From positions 1 to 64,000 of the forward strand of contig JEMY01000044.1 in assembly GCA_000585075.1 (NCBI GenBank): a DNA stretch of 64,000 bases. The letters run 5' to 3'. The DNA comes from Candidatus Accumulibacter regalis (lineage in GTDB: Bacteria > Pseudomonadota > Gammaproteobacteria > Burkholderiales > Rhodocyclaceae). The notes under the pieces are model-generated. The model saw nothing but the letters and a program-made list of their open reading frames with translations. It was not told the origin of the DNA and made no database searches. A program made the translations under genes and the position numbers. The number at the start of each line of letters is the position of its first letter. The first letter of the stretch is position 1. Below are positions 34,368 to 43,305 of this stretch, in pieces.

Positions 34368-35345
34368 ATGAGGAAGGCAGGTCTTTTGTGTGCTGCGCTG
34401 ACGCTCGCCACCGTGGTCAGCACGGTTGGCTTGGCGCAGGCAGCGGGCGGAGTGGTGAAAGTGACGCCCCTGGGCAGTCACGACGGCGAGTTCTGCAGCC
34501 TGGACCGGGCGATCGTCTTCGAAGATCCGGACGGAACGCGCATCCTTTATGACGCCGGGCGCACCGTTCGCGGTCCCGACGATCCACGCCTCGGCAGGAT
34601 CGATGCACTGCTCCTGAGCCATGTCCATGGCGACCATCTGGGCGACTTGATCCAGCCGTCTGCGAACGCGGGGGAATGCGGCAAGCCGGATTTCTCGGTC
34701 AAGGTCACACCGAATTCGAATACGGCGAACATCGTCGTGGCGAAGAAGGCCAGCCTGCTGGTCGGTTCGGAGATGGGCAGTTTTTTCGCCAGCCGGATAA
34801 AGGAATTGGGCGGCGACCCGAAGCAGGTGCAACTGGTGCGCTTCGGCGCCAGCGCGAAGGTCGGCGGCGTGCAGGTGACGACGGTTCCGGCCGCGCACAG
34901 CAACGGCCTGCAGCCGGCATTCCTTGACCCGGCGCATCGCGATGCCCTGAGCAGGAACGGGCTTACCGCCTACGTCGGGCCGCCGACCGGCTACGTGCTG
35001 CGCTTCAGCAACGGTCTCGTCGCCTATCTCTCCGGCGACACTGGAATCACCGCCGAGCAGGATCTGGTGGTGCGCGGCTACTACAAGGCGAATCTTGTGG
35101 TGATCAACATCGGCGACGTGTTTACCACGGGCCCGATGGAGGCCGCGCACGTCGTCAATGAACTCGTCAAGCCGAACTCGGTCATCGTCTCACACGCCAA
35201 CGAGGCGTCGACCCGGGATGGCAAGCTGCGGCCGGACACCAAGGCCGCGGCGTTCAGGACGGCGAGCAAAGTGCCGACGCACCTGCCGCTTAGCGGGGTG
35301 ACGATGGCCTTCGACGGCAAGGGAACGTGCGTGGCGGGCTGTTGA
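34368..35345 (+). CDS. Exported metallo-beta-lactamase fold hydrolase
   Basis: A 325-residue MBL-fold metal-dependent hydrolase with a Sec signal peptide (about residues 1-25, LCAALTLATVVSTVGLAQA). The metal-binding HxHxDH motif is LLLSHVHGDHLGD, with further ligands in TVPAAHSNGL and YLSGDTG. It resembles UPF0173/UlaG-like hydrolases. The substrate is unknown. It stands alone on the plus strand. The ATG at 34368 follows CAGGGAA. Confidence 0.85.
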   Translation: MRKAGLLCAALTLATVVSTVGLAQAAGGVVKVTPLGSHDGEFCSLDRAIVFEDPDGTRILYDAGRTVRGPDDPRLGRIDALLLSHVHGDHLGDLIQPSANAGECGKPDFSVKVTPNSNTANIVVAKKASLLVGSEMGSFFASRIKELGGDPKQVQLVRFGASAKVGGVQVTTVPAAHSNGLQPAFLDPAHRDALSRNGLTAYVGPPTGYVLRFSNGLVAYLSGDTGITAEQDLVVRGYYKANLVVINIGDVFTTGPMEAAHVVNELVKPNSVIVSHANEASTRDGKLRPDTKAAAFRTASKVPTHLPLSGVTMAFDGKGTCVAGC

Positions 35346-35472
35346 GCGGAGTTGCCCGTGCTTGCTCGCCAAGTGCTGGAGAAAAGCTTCTCGCGGCGAC
35401 CGAACGGAGGCTTGAAGGCGGGGCCAATGGCACCATGTAGGTGATATCGATCCTGGAGCCTCCGCTGCCGCC

Positions 35473-35907
35473 ATGAGTACCCCGAAAATAGTGGTCTGCC
35501 CGCATTGCCACCGCCCGAACCGGGTGCCTGAAGAGCGTCTAGGCGATGGCGGCCAATGCGGTCACTGTCAATCGCCGCTCTTTGACGGGACGCCAACCGC
35601 GCTGAATGCAGCCAGTTTCGACCGCCATGTCGAACGCTCGGAACTGCCGATCCTGGTCGACTTCTGGGCACCGTGGTGCGGCCCCTGTCGGGCCATGGCG
35701 CCGGCGTTCGCGGCGGCTGCAAGGCAACTCGAACCCGCCGCGCGCCTGGCCAAGGTCAATACCGAGGAAGAGCAGGGGCTTGCCGCCCGCTTTGGCATCC
35801 GTTCGATTCCGACGCTGGTCGTTTTCCGGAACGGCCGGGAAATCGCCCGTCAGGCCGGGGCGATGGATACGGCGAGCATTGTTCGCTGGTTGCGGTCGCT
35901 GCACTGA
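35473..35907 (+). CDS. trxC: Thioredoxin TrxC (thioredoxin 2)
   Basis: A 144-residue cytosolic thioredoxin with the N-terminal zinc ribbon of Trx2. Two CXXC pairs are visible, CPHC near residue 8 and CGHC near residue 34. The thioredoxin domain carries VDFWAPWCGPCRAMAP and the cis-proline segment GIRSIPTLVVF. Trx2 proteins reduce disulfides and are often induced by oxidative stress. Confidence 0.95.
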   Translation: MSTPKIVVCPHCHRPNRVPEERLGDGGQCGHCQSPLFDGTPTALNAASFDRHVERSELPILVDFWAPWCGPCRAMAPAFAAAARQLEPAARLAKVNTEEEQGLAARFGIRSIPTLVVFRNGREIARQAGAMDTASIVRWLRSLH

Positions 35908-36173
35908 CGGCTGTTCTCTTGCCCGGGTAAGAAGCATTTCCGCGGTCTTCGGCCAAGCCTGCGCTTGCCTGTCTGGCGCATCGCGCCGACCGCCTGCAAG
36001 CGCTGCGGCGCGCCTTTCGGCAAGCCCCGCCGATGCCTGTCGTCAATCAGATAAAGCTTTGAACACAAGCAAGTTTTTACTGGTTGTCTGACATATTTCC
36101 CGGGTGGTCGGCCTGCTACAATGGTTCCCGTTCTGTTGCGTTTGTTGGATTTTTTTACCGGGAGCAGGTTGTC

Positions 36174-38066
36174 ATGAACGAAGTTGATGTGGGCTTTCAG
36201 ATCCCCTTGTCGGTGCAGGAAATTCTGGAAGCATGTCCGAAATTTACCGTGGCCAGTACCTGGCAGGAGTTGTACGAGCTGGCGACGCGCGACGCCGTGA
36301 ACGGCGTCCATGAGGTGGCCTACGAAGTGCCGGGCCGGGGCCGGGTGCTGGAGGCCAACGTGTGCCGGGTCAAGAACGGCATTGCGGCCAATTACGTCGA
36401 GCCCTACATGCGCCGCCGCGATCCCGATTGCATGGTCATCGCCGACGACCTGCCGACCGACAAGCCGCGCTTCGAGGACCAGTACGGCGAATCTTTCGAG
36501 CCACTGCGCGGCGAAACCTTTGCCTGGCTGAAGACCCAGGAGCTGGCGCTGTTTCCGTTTATCGCGGGAGTTCCCGGCATGGGTATGGATGCTCTGGTGG
36601 TGGCTCCGGCCAACGCCGGCTTCTTCGCCCTCGGGCTGGCCTTGCTGCAGGGGATCATGGACGAGAAGGCCTTGTCGCCGGACTTTGACCCGAAGGCCGT
36701 GATCTTCGTCGCGCCGCCGTTTCGCCATACCCATTTCAAGGGCAAGCAGATGGTGGTGCACAACCGCCGTCCCGGTCGGCACGAATTGTTCAGCTACAAT
36801 CTCTATCCGGGCCCGAGTGCCAAGAAAGGCATCTACGGCGTACTGCTCGCCCTCGGTGAACGCGAGCACTGGCTGACCGCGCACTGTGCGACGGTGCAGG
36901 TCATCACCCCCTATGCAAACAAGCTGTGCATCATGCACGAGGGAGCCAGCGGCGGTGGCAAGAGCGAAATCCTCGAACAGGTGCATCGCCAGAAGGACGG
37001 GGCGCTGTTGCTCGGCACCAACGTCCTGTCGGGCGAACGCCGCACCCTGGTGCTGCCGCACAACTGCGAACTGCGCGCGGTGACCGACGATATGGCATTG
37101 TGCCATCCCTCGCTGGGCAAGAACGACGGGCGACTGGCGTTGATCGATGCCGAACAGGGCTGGTTTGTGCGCGTCAATCACATTACCCGCTACGGGACCG
37201 ACCCCAACCTCGAGAAGATGACCATCCATCCCAGCGAGCCGATGTTGTTTCTCAACATCGACGCCCACCCGGGTAGCACGGCGCTGATCTGGGAGCATAT
37301 CGAGGACGAGCCCGGCAAGCCGTGCCCAAACCCGCGCGTCGTCATACCGCGCAAGGCGGTGCCGGGCGTCTATCAAGGCGCCGTCAGTGTCGACATTCGC
37401 AGCTTCGGTGTGCGCTGTCCGCCGAACACCAGCGAAAACCCGACCTACGGTATCGTTGGCATGTTCCATCTGCTGCCACCGGCGCTGGCGTGGTTGTGGC
37501 GGCTGGTCGCACCGCGTGGGCATGCCAATCCGAGCATCGTGGCCACCGAAGGCATGACTTCTGAGGGCGTGGGTTCGTACTGGCCCTTCGCTACCGGACG
37601 CATGGTGGACCAGGCCAACCTGCTGCTCGACCAGATCGTCGCCACCCCGCGCATGAAGTACATCCTGTGCCCGAATCAGCACGTTGGCGCGTGGGAGACC
37701 GGTTTCATGCCGCAATGGATCGCCCGCGAATATCTCGCTCGTCGCGGTGGCGCGCGCTTCGCGCCAGAGCAGGTCACTCCGTCGCGCTGTCCGCTGCTCG
37801 GCTTTGCGATGAAGAGCGTGGTGGTCGAGGGACAGACCATTCCCGGGATCATGCTGCAGGTCGAGAAACAGCCGGAGGTCGGCAACGAGACCTATGATGC
37901 GGGCGCCAAGCAACTGACCGACTTCTTTCATGATGAGCTGAGGCAGTTCCTGCAAGACGACATCAATCCTCTGGGCCGCAAGATTATCGAGTGTTGCCTG
38001 GCGGGCGGTTCGGTCGAAGACTACGTGGCCCTGTTGCCGATCCAGGTTCTCGAAGAGGACGATTGA
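36174..38066 (+). CDS. DUF4914 family protein with PEPCK-like nucleotide-binding motifs
   Basis: A 630-residue cytosolic protein recognised as DUF4914 from its strongly conserved blocks, including RRRDPDCMVIADDLPTDKPR, FRHTHFKGKQMVVHNRR and YNLYPGPSAKKGIYGVLLAL. It has no assigned function. A P-loop-like GASGGGKSE lies near residue 262, and VTDDMALCHPS near residue 303 could be the second metal or nucleotide site. The C-terminal LLPPALAWLWRLVAPRG and GSYWPFATGR recall the LPP and WPGFGEN blocks of phosphoenolpyruvate carboxykinases. A divergent PEPCK-fold enzyme is therefore plausible, on inference. It is convergent with a phosphotransacetylase gene. The 266 bases upstream hold no gene. Confidence 0.85.
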   Translation: MNEVDVGFQIPLSVQEILEACPKFTVASTWQELYELATRDAVNGVHEVAYEVPGRGRVLEANVCRVKNGIAANYVEPYMRRRDPDCMVIADDLPTDKPRFEDQYGESFEPLRGETFAWLKTQELALFPFIAGVPGMGMDALVVAPANAGFFALGLALLQGIMDEKALSPDFDPKAVIFVAPPFRHTHFKGKQMVVHNRRPGRHELFSYNLYPGPSAKKGIYGVLLALGEREHWLTAHCATVQVITPYANKLCIMHEGASGGGKSEILEQVHRQKDGALLLGTNVLSGERRTLVLPHNCELRAVTDDMALCHPSLGKNDGRLALIDAEQGWFVRVNHITRYGTDPNLEKMTIHPSEPMLFLNIDAHPGSTALIWEHIEDEPGKPCPNPRVVIPRKAVPGVYQGAVSVDIRSFGVRCPPNTSENPTYGIVGMFHLLPPALAWLWRLVAPRGHANPSIVATEGMTSEGVGSYWPFATGRMVDQANLLLDQIVATPRMKYILCPNQHVGAWETGFMPQWIAREYLARRGGARFAPEQVTPSRCPLLGFAMKSVVVEGQTIPGIMLQVEKQPEVGNETYDAGAKQLTDFFHDELRQFLQDDINPLGRKIIECCLAGGSVEDYVALLPIQVLEEDD

Positions 38067-38115
38067 CGCAGGAGTCCGGAAAATCCGACGAAGCTGAAGA
38101 TTCCGACCCCTGGGC

Positions 38116-38143
38116 GCGCGTGCAGTCTCACGACCGCACGCGC
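38116..38143. terminator. Hairpin between convergent DUF4914 and phosphotransacetylase genes
   Basis: GCGCGTGC and GCACGCGC form an 8-bp stem with a 12-base loop in the 88-base gap between two convergent genes. A weak T-containing stretch (CGCTTGTTTC) follows on the plus side. It may serve as a bidirectional terminator. Confidence 0.4.
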
Positions 38144-38154
38144 CGTCGCTTGTT

Positions 38155-39096
38155 TCAGCTAACCGCCATGCCGACGCTCTCGCGCCGGGCAGCGGCGACC
38201 ATCACCGCCACGGCGCACGAGGCCAGCCGGGTCATCAGCGAGTCCGCGCGGCTGGTCAGGATGATCGGCACCTTCGCGCCGAGCACGATGCCGGCTGCGT
38301 CGGCACCGGCGAGGAAGGACAGGCTCTTGGCGAGCATGTTGCCTGCTTCGAGATCGGGGACCACGAGCACATTGGCACGGCCGGCCACCGGCGACTTGAT
38401 CTTCTTGATGGCGACCGATTCCAGGCTGATGGCGTTGTCGAGCGCCAATGGACCATCGAGGATGGCTCCGGTGATCTGGCCCCGATCTGCCATCTTGCAC
38501 AGCGCGCCAGCTTCGACGGTCGACGGCACCTTCGGGTTGACCGTCTCCATCGCCGACAGAATGGCCACGCGCACCTCGGGAATGTACAGCGCGTGCGCGA
38601 GGTCGATGGCATTCTGGATGATGTGTACCTTGTCTTCCATGCTCGGCGCGATGTTGATGGCGGCGTCAGTGACAATCAGGGTTTCCGCGTAGCTCGGAAC
38701 ATCCATGACGAAGCAATGACTGACCCGGCTCGCCGTGCGCAGCCCGATGTTGCGCGCGACGACGGCAGCCATCAGTTCGTCGGTGTGCAGGCTGCCTTTC
38801 ATCAGCGCCTCGGCCTTGCCCTCGCGAACCAGCGCCACGGCCATTTCGGCGGAGGCCTCGCTGTGCGGGGTGTCAACGATCGGCAGCCCAGAAATGTCGA
38901 TGCCATGTCCCCTGGCGATGGCTTCGATCCGCGCCTGTGGGCCGACCAGGATCGGCGCGATCAGGCCCATCTGTGCCGCGTCGATGGCGCCCCGTAGCGA
39001 GCTCTCGTCGCAAGGGTGGGCGACCGCCGTCGGCGTCGGCGGCAGCGCCTTGCATGCGTCGATCAGGCGCTGGTACTTCTCGTGCTTATGTTCCAT
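38155..39096 (-). CDS. Phosphate acetyl/butyryltransferase family protein
   Basis: A 313-residue acyltransferase of the phosphate acetyl/butyryl transferase family, which interconverts acyl-CoA and acyl phosphate. It corresponds to the stand-alone catalytic domain found in bifunctional enoyl-CoA hydratase/phosphate acetyltransferase proteins. Family blocks are AEALMKGSLHTDELM, VTDAAINIAPSMEDKVHIIQ, ITGAILDGPLALDNAIS and LVVPDLEAGNMLAKSL. With the acetate kinase gene 4.2 kb downstream it could provide acetate activation or excretion. Acetyl versus butyryl specificity cannot be read from the sequence. Confidence 0.92.
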   Translation of the reverse strand: MEHKHEKYQRLIDACKALPPTPTAVAHPCDESSLRGAIDAAQMGLIAPILVGPQARIEAIARGHGIDISGLPIVDTPHSEASAEMAVALVREGKAEALMKGSLHTDELMAAVVARNIGLRTASRVSHCFVMDVPSYAETLIVTDAAINIAPSMEDKVHIIQNAIDLAHALYIPEVRVAILSAMETVNPKVPSTVEAGALCKMADRGQITGAILDGPLALDNAISLESVAIKKIKSPVAGRANVLVVPDLEAGNMLAKSLSFLAGADAAGIVLGAKVPIILTSRADSLMTRLASCAVAVMVAAARRESVGMAVS

Positions 39097-39181
39097 GGTG
39101 GGTTCTCCCCTGCGATGTTGGTCGTTGGCTGGCTGGTGTCAGTCGGATTGCTCGCCGCCGCCAAGCACTGGCCAGCGTCGC

Positions 39182-39712
39182 TCAGCTCGCTGCTAGGCGC
39201 AGCCGGCAAAGGCGAACGCTGAAGTCGTCCGGGTCGTTGCTGATCGTGAAACCGAGGCCGGCCGCGAGCCGCAGCATCGGCTGGTTAACGGCGAGTACGA
39301 AGCCTTCCATCTCGTACAGCCCGCGTCGTCTGGCCGCCTCGATCAGCGCGGTCATCAGCACGCGCCCGAGCCCGGTACGGCCGTGGTCGGCGGCAACGGT
39401 GATGGCGAACTCGCAGCGCGATGGATCGTTCCCGATCATGGCGATGCAGGTTCCAACGATGTCGATCCCGTCGGGCGCCCGAACCGTCGCCACGATGCCG
39501 ATCCCATGCTCCGGGATTGTGGCGAGCGCCTTGCGCAACCGCTCGACATTCGGTTCACTCACGCTGCGCATGAAGCGCATGTAGCGGGCATCCGCGCTCA
39601 TGCGCGCGAAGGCCTGCAGGAGTTCCGATTCGTCGGAGGGGCTGATGGCACGCAGGTGCACGCTGCGTCCGTCGCGCAGGGTGGCGTCGAAGGGGGCGAA
39701 AGTGTCGTTCAT
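39182..39712 (-). CDS. GNAT family N-acetyltransferase
   Basis: A 176-residue GCN5-related acetyltransferase. The acetyl-CoA binding motif A is present as DHGRTGLGRVLMTALIEAAR, with the N-terminal segment VHLRAISPSDESELLQAFAR. It resembles the GNAT domain found at the C-terminus of protein acetyltransferases such as Pat, but is stand-alone here. It lies 85 bases upstream of the phosphotransacetylase gene and on the same strand. Regulation of acyl-CoA metabolism by lysine acetylation is possible, but this is inference. Confidence 0.88.
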   Translation of the reverse strand: MNDTFAPFDATLRDGRSVHLRAISPSDESELLQAFARMSADARYMRFMRSVSEPNVERLRKALATIPEHGIGIVATVRAPDGIDIVGTCIAMIGNDPSRCEFAITVAADHGRTGLGRVLMTALIEAARRRGLYEMEGFVLAVNQPMLRLAAGLGFTISNDPDDFSVRLCRLRLAAS

Positions 39713-39811
39713 CGTCGCAAGCTCCCGATCCAGGCGGACGTGCTGCAGCCAGCGGCGGCGTCATCCGGCCGCTTGCGTGCCCAGGCGCATCATACCATCG
39801 GCGGCAAGGGG

Positions 39812-40594
39812 TCAGCGCTGCCCGGTGCCGGTTTTTCCGGTTCTCGCGTACCAGGCGATGAAGTCGCCGACGGCCAGCGGCGGCGAGAAGTGGTACCCCT
39901 GACCCCATTGCACGCCGGCGGCGCGCAGCGCCTGCAACTGGGCGTCGGTTTCGATGCCTTCGGCGACGACGACCAGATCGCTGGCCTGCAGGAGTCCGGC
40001 CAGGCTGCGCAACCAGTCCGGGTGCGGGCACTCGGCGGTAACCTGGGCGGTCAGCAGGCGGTCAAGCTTGATGATATGGAAGTCGCAGCGCGAAATGAGC
40101 GCCAGATTGGTGCCGCTCATCGTCACGTCGTCGAGGGCCAGCTGGATGCCGCCGCGATGCATGCTGTTCAGGGCCATCAAACCGAGTCGGTCGGGAATTC
40201 CGCGCTCGGTCACTTCGAGAATCAGCTGCGAGCGAAACTCGCCGAGACCGGACTTGCCGGCGGCGTACTCCAGGCCGCCGCGACCGAGGATTTCGGGCGG
40301 TACATTGAGGCTGAGGTGTGCCTCGGGGTGTGTTCGTAGCCAGCCACCGACTTCCACGGCCAGGGTGTCGATCAGCCAGTAGGTGATCAGCCCGGAGAGC
40401 GGGGTGTTCTCCGCCTGCGGGATGAAACCGGCGGGAAGGACGACGGCGCCATCAGGGCGCCGCCAGCGGATGAGCGCCTCCGCCCCGAGGCAGGTCTGAT
40501 CGCCGAGGCAAACGATGGGCAGGTACTCGATGAAGAACTCCCCCTTGTTCAGGCCATCGCGAATCGCGTTCAGCTCGGTCGAGGCTAGGGTCAT
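39812..40594 (-). CDS. Stand-alone EAL domain protein (putative c-di-GMP phosphodiesterase)
   Basis: A 260-residue protein consisting only of an EAL domain, which hydrolyses cyclic di-GMP when active. Catalytic residues are largely present: EALIRW, LSLNVPPE, LEVTERG, LALDD, IIKLDRLL, VVAEGIET and GQGYHFSPP. Loop 6, usually DFGTGYSS, reads DVTMSGTN here, which may weaken dimer-coupled activity. No sensory or GGDEF domain is attached. It ends next to the GNAT gene and starts 40 bases after malQ ends. Confidence 0.9.
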   Translation of the reverse strand: MTLASTELNAIRDGLNKGEFFIEYLPIVCLGDQTCLGAEALIRWRRPDGAVVLPAGFIPQAENTPLSGLITYWLIDTLAVEVGGWLRTHPEAHLSLNVPPEILGRGGLEYAAGKSGLGEFRSQLILEVTERGIPDRLGLMALNSMHRGGIQLALDDVTMSGTNLALISRCDFHIIKLDRLLTAQVTAECPHPDWLRSLAGLLQASDLVVVAEGIETDAQLQALRAAGVQWGQGYHFSPPLAVGDFIAWYARTGKTGTGQR

Positions 40595-40633
40595 GCGCTG
40601 ACGGTCCTGGCAGGGGTCATGTTCCGGCGGCGA

Positions 40634-42193
40634 TCAGCTTTCGTCCTCTTCAACGGGGTGTTGGCTCTCGTAGTCGCGGCCGTAGAGGACGGTCAGATCG
40701 GCCAGGCGTTCGGCGTGCCATGCCTTGACCTGATCCCAGCGATAACGCCATTCCCACGATCCCTCGCCGACACTCGGCTGGTTCATGCGGTGCGCGGTAT
40801 CGAGGGCCAGCGCATCCTGCATCGGTATGACGCAGAACTGGGCCACCGAGGAGAAAGCGAGACGGATCAGATACCAGCACAGCTCTTCGCTGTTTTCACT
40901 GCCCACGCCGAGATAGGCGTGCACGCGCTCCTTCTCCTTCTGTTCGAGCGATTCCCACCAGCCGCAGGTGGTGTCGTTGTCGTGCGTGCCGGTGTAGACG
41001 ACGGTATTGGCGTCGTAATTGTGCGGCAGGTAGGGGTTCCTTGCATCGTCACCGAAGGCGAAGTGGAGGATGCGCATGCCTGGCAGGCCGACGTCCTGGC
41101 GCAGCTTTCTGACCTTGTCGGTGATGATGCCGAGATCTTCGGCGATGATCTTCAGCCTGCCGTTCTCGTCGGCCAGTTCGCGACGCATGGCGGCGAAGAC
41201 CGCTTCGCCTGGCGCCGGTTGCCAGACGCCGTCGATCGCCGTTTCGGCGGCGGCCGGGATTTCCCAGTACGATTCGAAGCCGCGGAAATGGTCGATGCGC
41301 ACGATGTCGCACAGCTTCATCGTCTGCCGCATACGTTCTATCCACCAGCGGTAGCCCTCGGCAGCATGCGCCGACCAGAGGTAGAGCGGGTTGCCCCAGC
41401 GCTGCCCGGTTTCGCTGAAGTAGTCCGGCGGTACGCCGGCGACGACGCGCGGATGACCGCTCTGGTCGAGGTCGAAGAGCCCCGGGTTGGCCCAAACATC
41501 GGCGCTGTGCCCGGCGACGAAGATCGGCAGGTCGCCGACGATCTCGACGCGATTGGCGTTGGCGTAGGCCTTGAGCTTCGCCCACTGCGTGAAAAAGCAC
41601 CACTGCGAGAATTTCCAGAAGTTGATCTCTTCGCCGTGCGTGACTTCCGCTTCGCGCAGCGCAGCCGCTTCGCGGTGCGCGAGCGCTGCCGGCCATTCCT
41701 GCCACAGAGTGCCATTTTCGCCCTGGTGGGCGATATCCAGGGCCATGAACAGTGCGTAGTCGTCGAGCCAGGCGCGCGAATCGGTGCAGAACCTGTCGTA
41801 AGCCGCGTGCTCGCGCGTCTTGCTGCCGGCGAAGAAGCGGCCGGCGGCACGCCGCAACTGGCCCATCCGGAACGGCCGTACGCCGGCATAATCGATGCGC
41901 TGCTCGGGAAAAGCCGGCGCTTCGGCGAGGTCGGCTGCGCTCAGCCAGCCGGCTTCCCGCAGGCTTTCGAGGTTGATCAGCAGTTCGTTACCGGCGAAAG
42001 CCGACGGGCTGGAATAGGGCGAGTTTCCCGGCCCGAGGCCGGTCAGCGGCAGCAGCTGCCACAAAGTCTGCCCACCGGCGACCAGCCAGTCGACGAAGTG
42101 AAATGCCGCAGCGCCAAGGTCGCCTGAGCCGTGCTCTCCGGGGAGAGACGTCGGGTGCAGGAGAATGCCGCTTTGGCGGGGGGGTGAGTTCAT
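40634..42193 (-). CDS. malQ: 4-alpha-glucanotransferase MalQ
   Basis: A 519-residue GH77 disproportionating enzyme that transfers glucan chains in glycogen and maltodextrin metabolism. It begins RQSGILLHPTSLPGEHGSGD, the bacterial DPE1 N-terminus. Catalytic regions include VRIDHFRGFESYWEIP, IAEDLGIITDKV and YTGTHDNDTTCGWW. Length is typical. Glycogen turnover is central to feast-famine metabolism in polyphosphate-accumulating organisms, which suits its presence here. Confidence 0.96.
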   Translation of the reverse strand: MNSPPRQSGILLHPTSLPGEHGSGDLGAAAFHFVDWLVAGGQTLWQLLPLTGLGPGNSPYSSPSAFAGNELLINLESLREAGWLSAADLAEAPAFPEQRIDYAGVRPFRMGQLRRAAGRFFAGSKTREHAAYDRFCTDSRAWLDDYALFMALDIAHQGENGTLWQEWPAALAHREAAALREAEVTHGEEINFWKFSQWCFFTQWAKLKAYANANRVEIVGDLPIFVAGHSADVWANPGLFDLDQSGHPRVVAGVPPDYFSETGQRWGNPLYLWSAHAAEGYRWWIERMRQTMKLCDIVRIDHFRGFESYWEIPAAAETAIDGVWQPAPGEAVFAAMRRELADENGRLKIIAEDLGIITDKVRKLRQDVGLPGMRILHFAFGDDARNPYLPHNYDANTVVYTGTHDNDTTCGWWESLEQKEKERVHAYLGVGSENSEELCWYLIRLAFSSVAQFCVIPMQDALALDTAHRMNQPSVGEGSWEWRYRWDQVKAWHAERLADLTVLYGRDYESQHPVEEDES

Positions 42194-42314
42194 CCGGGTC
42201 CTTTTTATCTAGGCGAGGGCCGTTGCGCTCTGGTGAGCGACCGATGACGGCCATTGGGTGCGTTGGTCGGTGCCGCGGTCTTCTGGCGGCCGAGATGGGC
42301 AGAAAAGACGATGA

Positions 42315-42884
42315 TCAATCGGGCAGTCGTGTAATCTTGTTTCCCTGCAGGCCAATCCCGGCCATCAGCCCGCTTTGGCCAAAGATCAGCGCGTAGATGT
42401 CGTCCCTGGCCGTTGTCGAGGTCAGTGATTTGGCCATGCCCTGGTCGACCACCACAATGGAGGGGCCGACGCCGACTTCGAAGCCTTCGTTCTCGCCGAG
42501 GGCCTTGAGCGCGCGGTCGTTCATGAAGAACATGGCATAACCGTACTGCTGCGCTCCAGCTTGCAGTCCATACGATGCGCCGGATGTGTTGTAGTAGCCA
42601 GTGGCTTTGCCGTCTGTGAAAAGCACGCCGTCTCCGTATTGCCCGCCGACGATGAGACCAGCCTTGGTGATCTTCGGAAAGACGAGGACGGCGACCGCGT
42701 CCCTGGACAAGGCCTTGGCGACGGGCTGCTTGGCGATCAGCTTCTGATAGGCCTTGCGCGCGTCTCGTTCGAGTGCCGAATGGTCTGCGGCGAGGGTGAC
42801 CGTGGAGGCCAGCGTCGCGCTCATGGCGGCAAGCAGCAGCCAACGGCATGATGACGAGAATTGTGACAAAAATGTTCTGTTCAT
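42315..42884 (-). CDS. SYLF/Ysc84-domain exported protein
   Basis: A 189-residue protein with a Sec signal peptide (about residues 1-33) and a SYLF (DUF500, Ysc84-like) domain, a lipid-binding fold. Family segments are VLVFPKITKAGLIVGGQYGD, GYYNTSGASYGLQAGAQQYG and GVGPSIVVVDQG. It is probably periplasmic or outer-membrane associated. Its function in bacteria is not established. Confidence 0.9.
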   Translation of the reverse strand: MNRTFLSQFSSSCRWLLLAAMSATLASTVTLAADHSALERDARKAYQKLIAKQPVAKALSRDAVAVLVFPKITKAGLIVGGQYGDGVLFTDGKATGYYNTSGASYGLQAGAQQYGYAMFFMNDRALKALGENEGFEVGVGPSIVVVDQGMAKSLTSTTARDDIYALIFGQSGLMAGIGLQGNKITRLPD

Positions 42885-43305
42885 GGCGCTATCCCGGCGG
42901 AGGTGGTTGTGGAAAGTTCGTGTACGCGGCGTGTCGAAGCGTGATCATAAGCCAAAGTCTGCCCTTGCGGCTTGCCGCGACGACGCGATCTCGTCCCGCC
43001 GCCATGGCTTGCCCAAGCCGTTCGCGGTTGCGCAACGATACGCTAGAATGGCTATTCGCGTGCGACGCCGAGCCAAGCCGCTGTCGCCGCGGTTTTCGCG
43101 TGAACTTCGACGCGAGCGTAGTTTTTTCGCCGCTGCAACGCCACTGTCCGACCATAACGAGTGCACGACTACATCATGACCGTTTCGATCACCCTTGCCA
43201 GCTGTGCCGAAAGCCGGCGCGCCAATCCTCCTTCACCCGCTGTGGCCGCCTTGCCAAGGGCCATTGTCGCCACGGCGTCGCGCGCGACGCGAGCGGGAGG
43301 CTGAG
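42885..43305. other. 421-bp divergent intergenic region before ackA
   Basis: This region separates the SYLF gene (minus) and ackA (plus). It contains a -10-like TAGAAT (43044-43049), with only a weak TTCGCG 17 bases upstream. No coding frame shows recognisable similarity. A longer in-frame extension of ackA from 43195 is arginine- and proline-rich and was not accepted. Confidence 0.5.

Noticed and set aside
35850-37955. 701-codon minus-strand frame opposite the DUF4914 gene
   Set aside because: The plus-strand frame carries highly conserved DUF4914 blocks. The antisense frame has none and is His/Gln/Arg-rich.
43195-43305. 37-codon N-terminal extension of ackA
   Set aside because: Pro/Arg-rich and unlike any acetate kinase. 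The ATG at 43306 follows GGGAGG and gives the conserved N-terminus.
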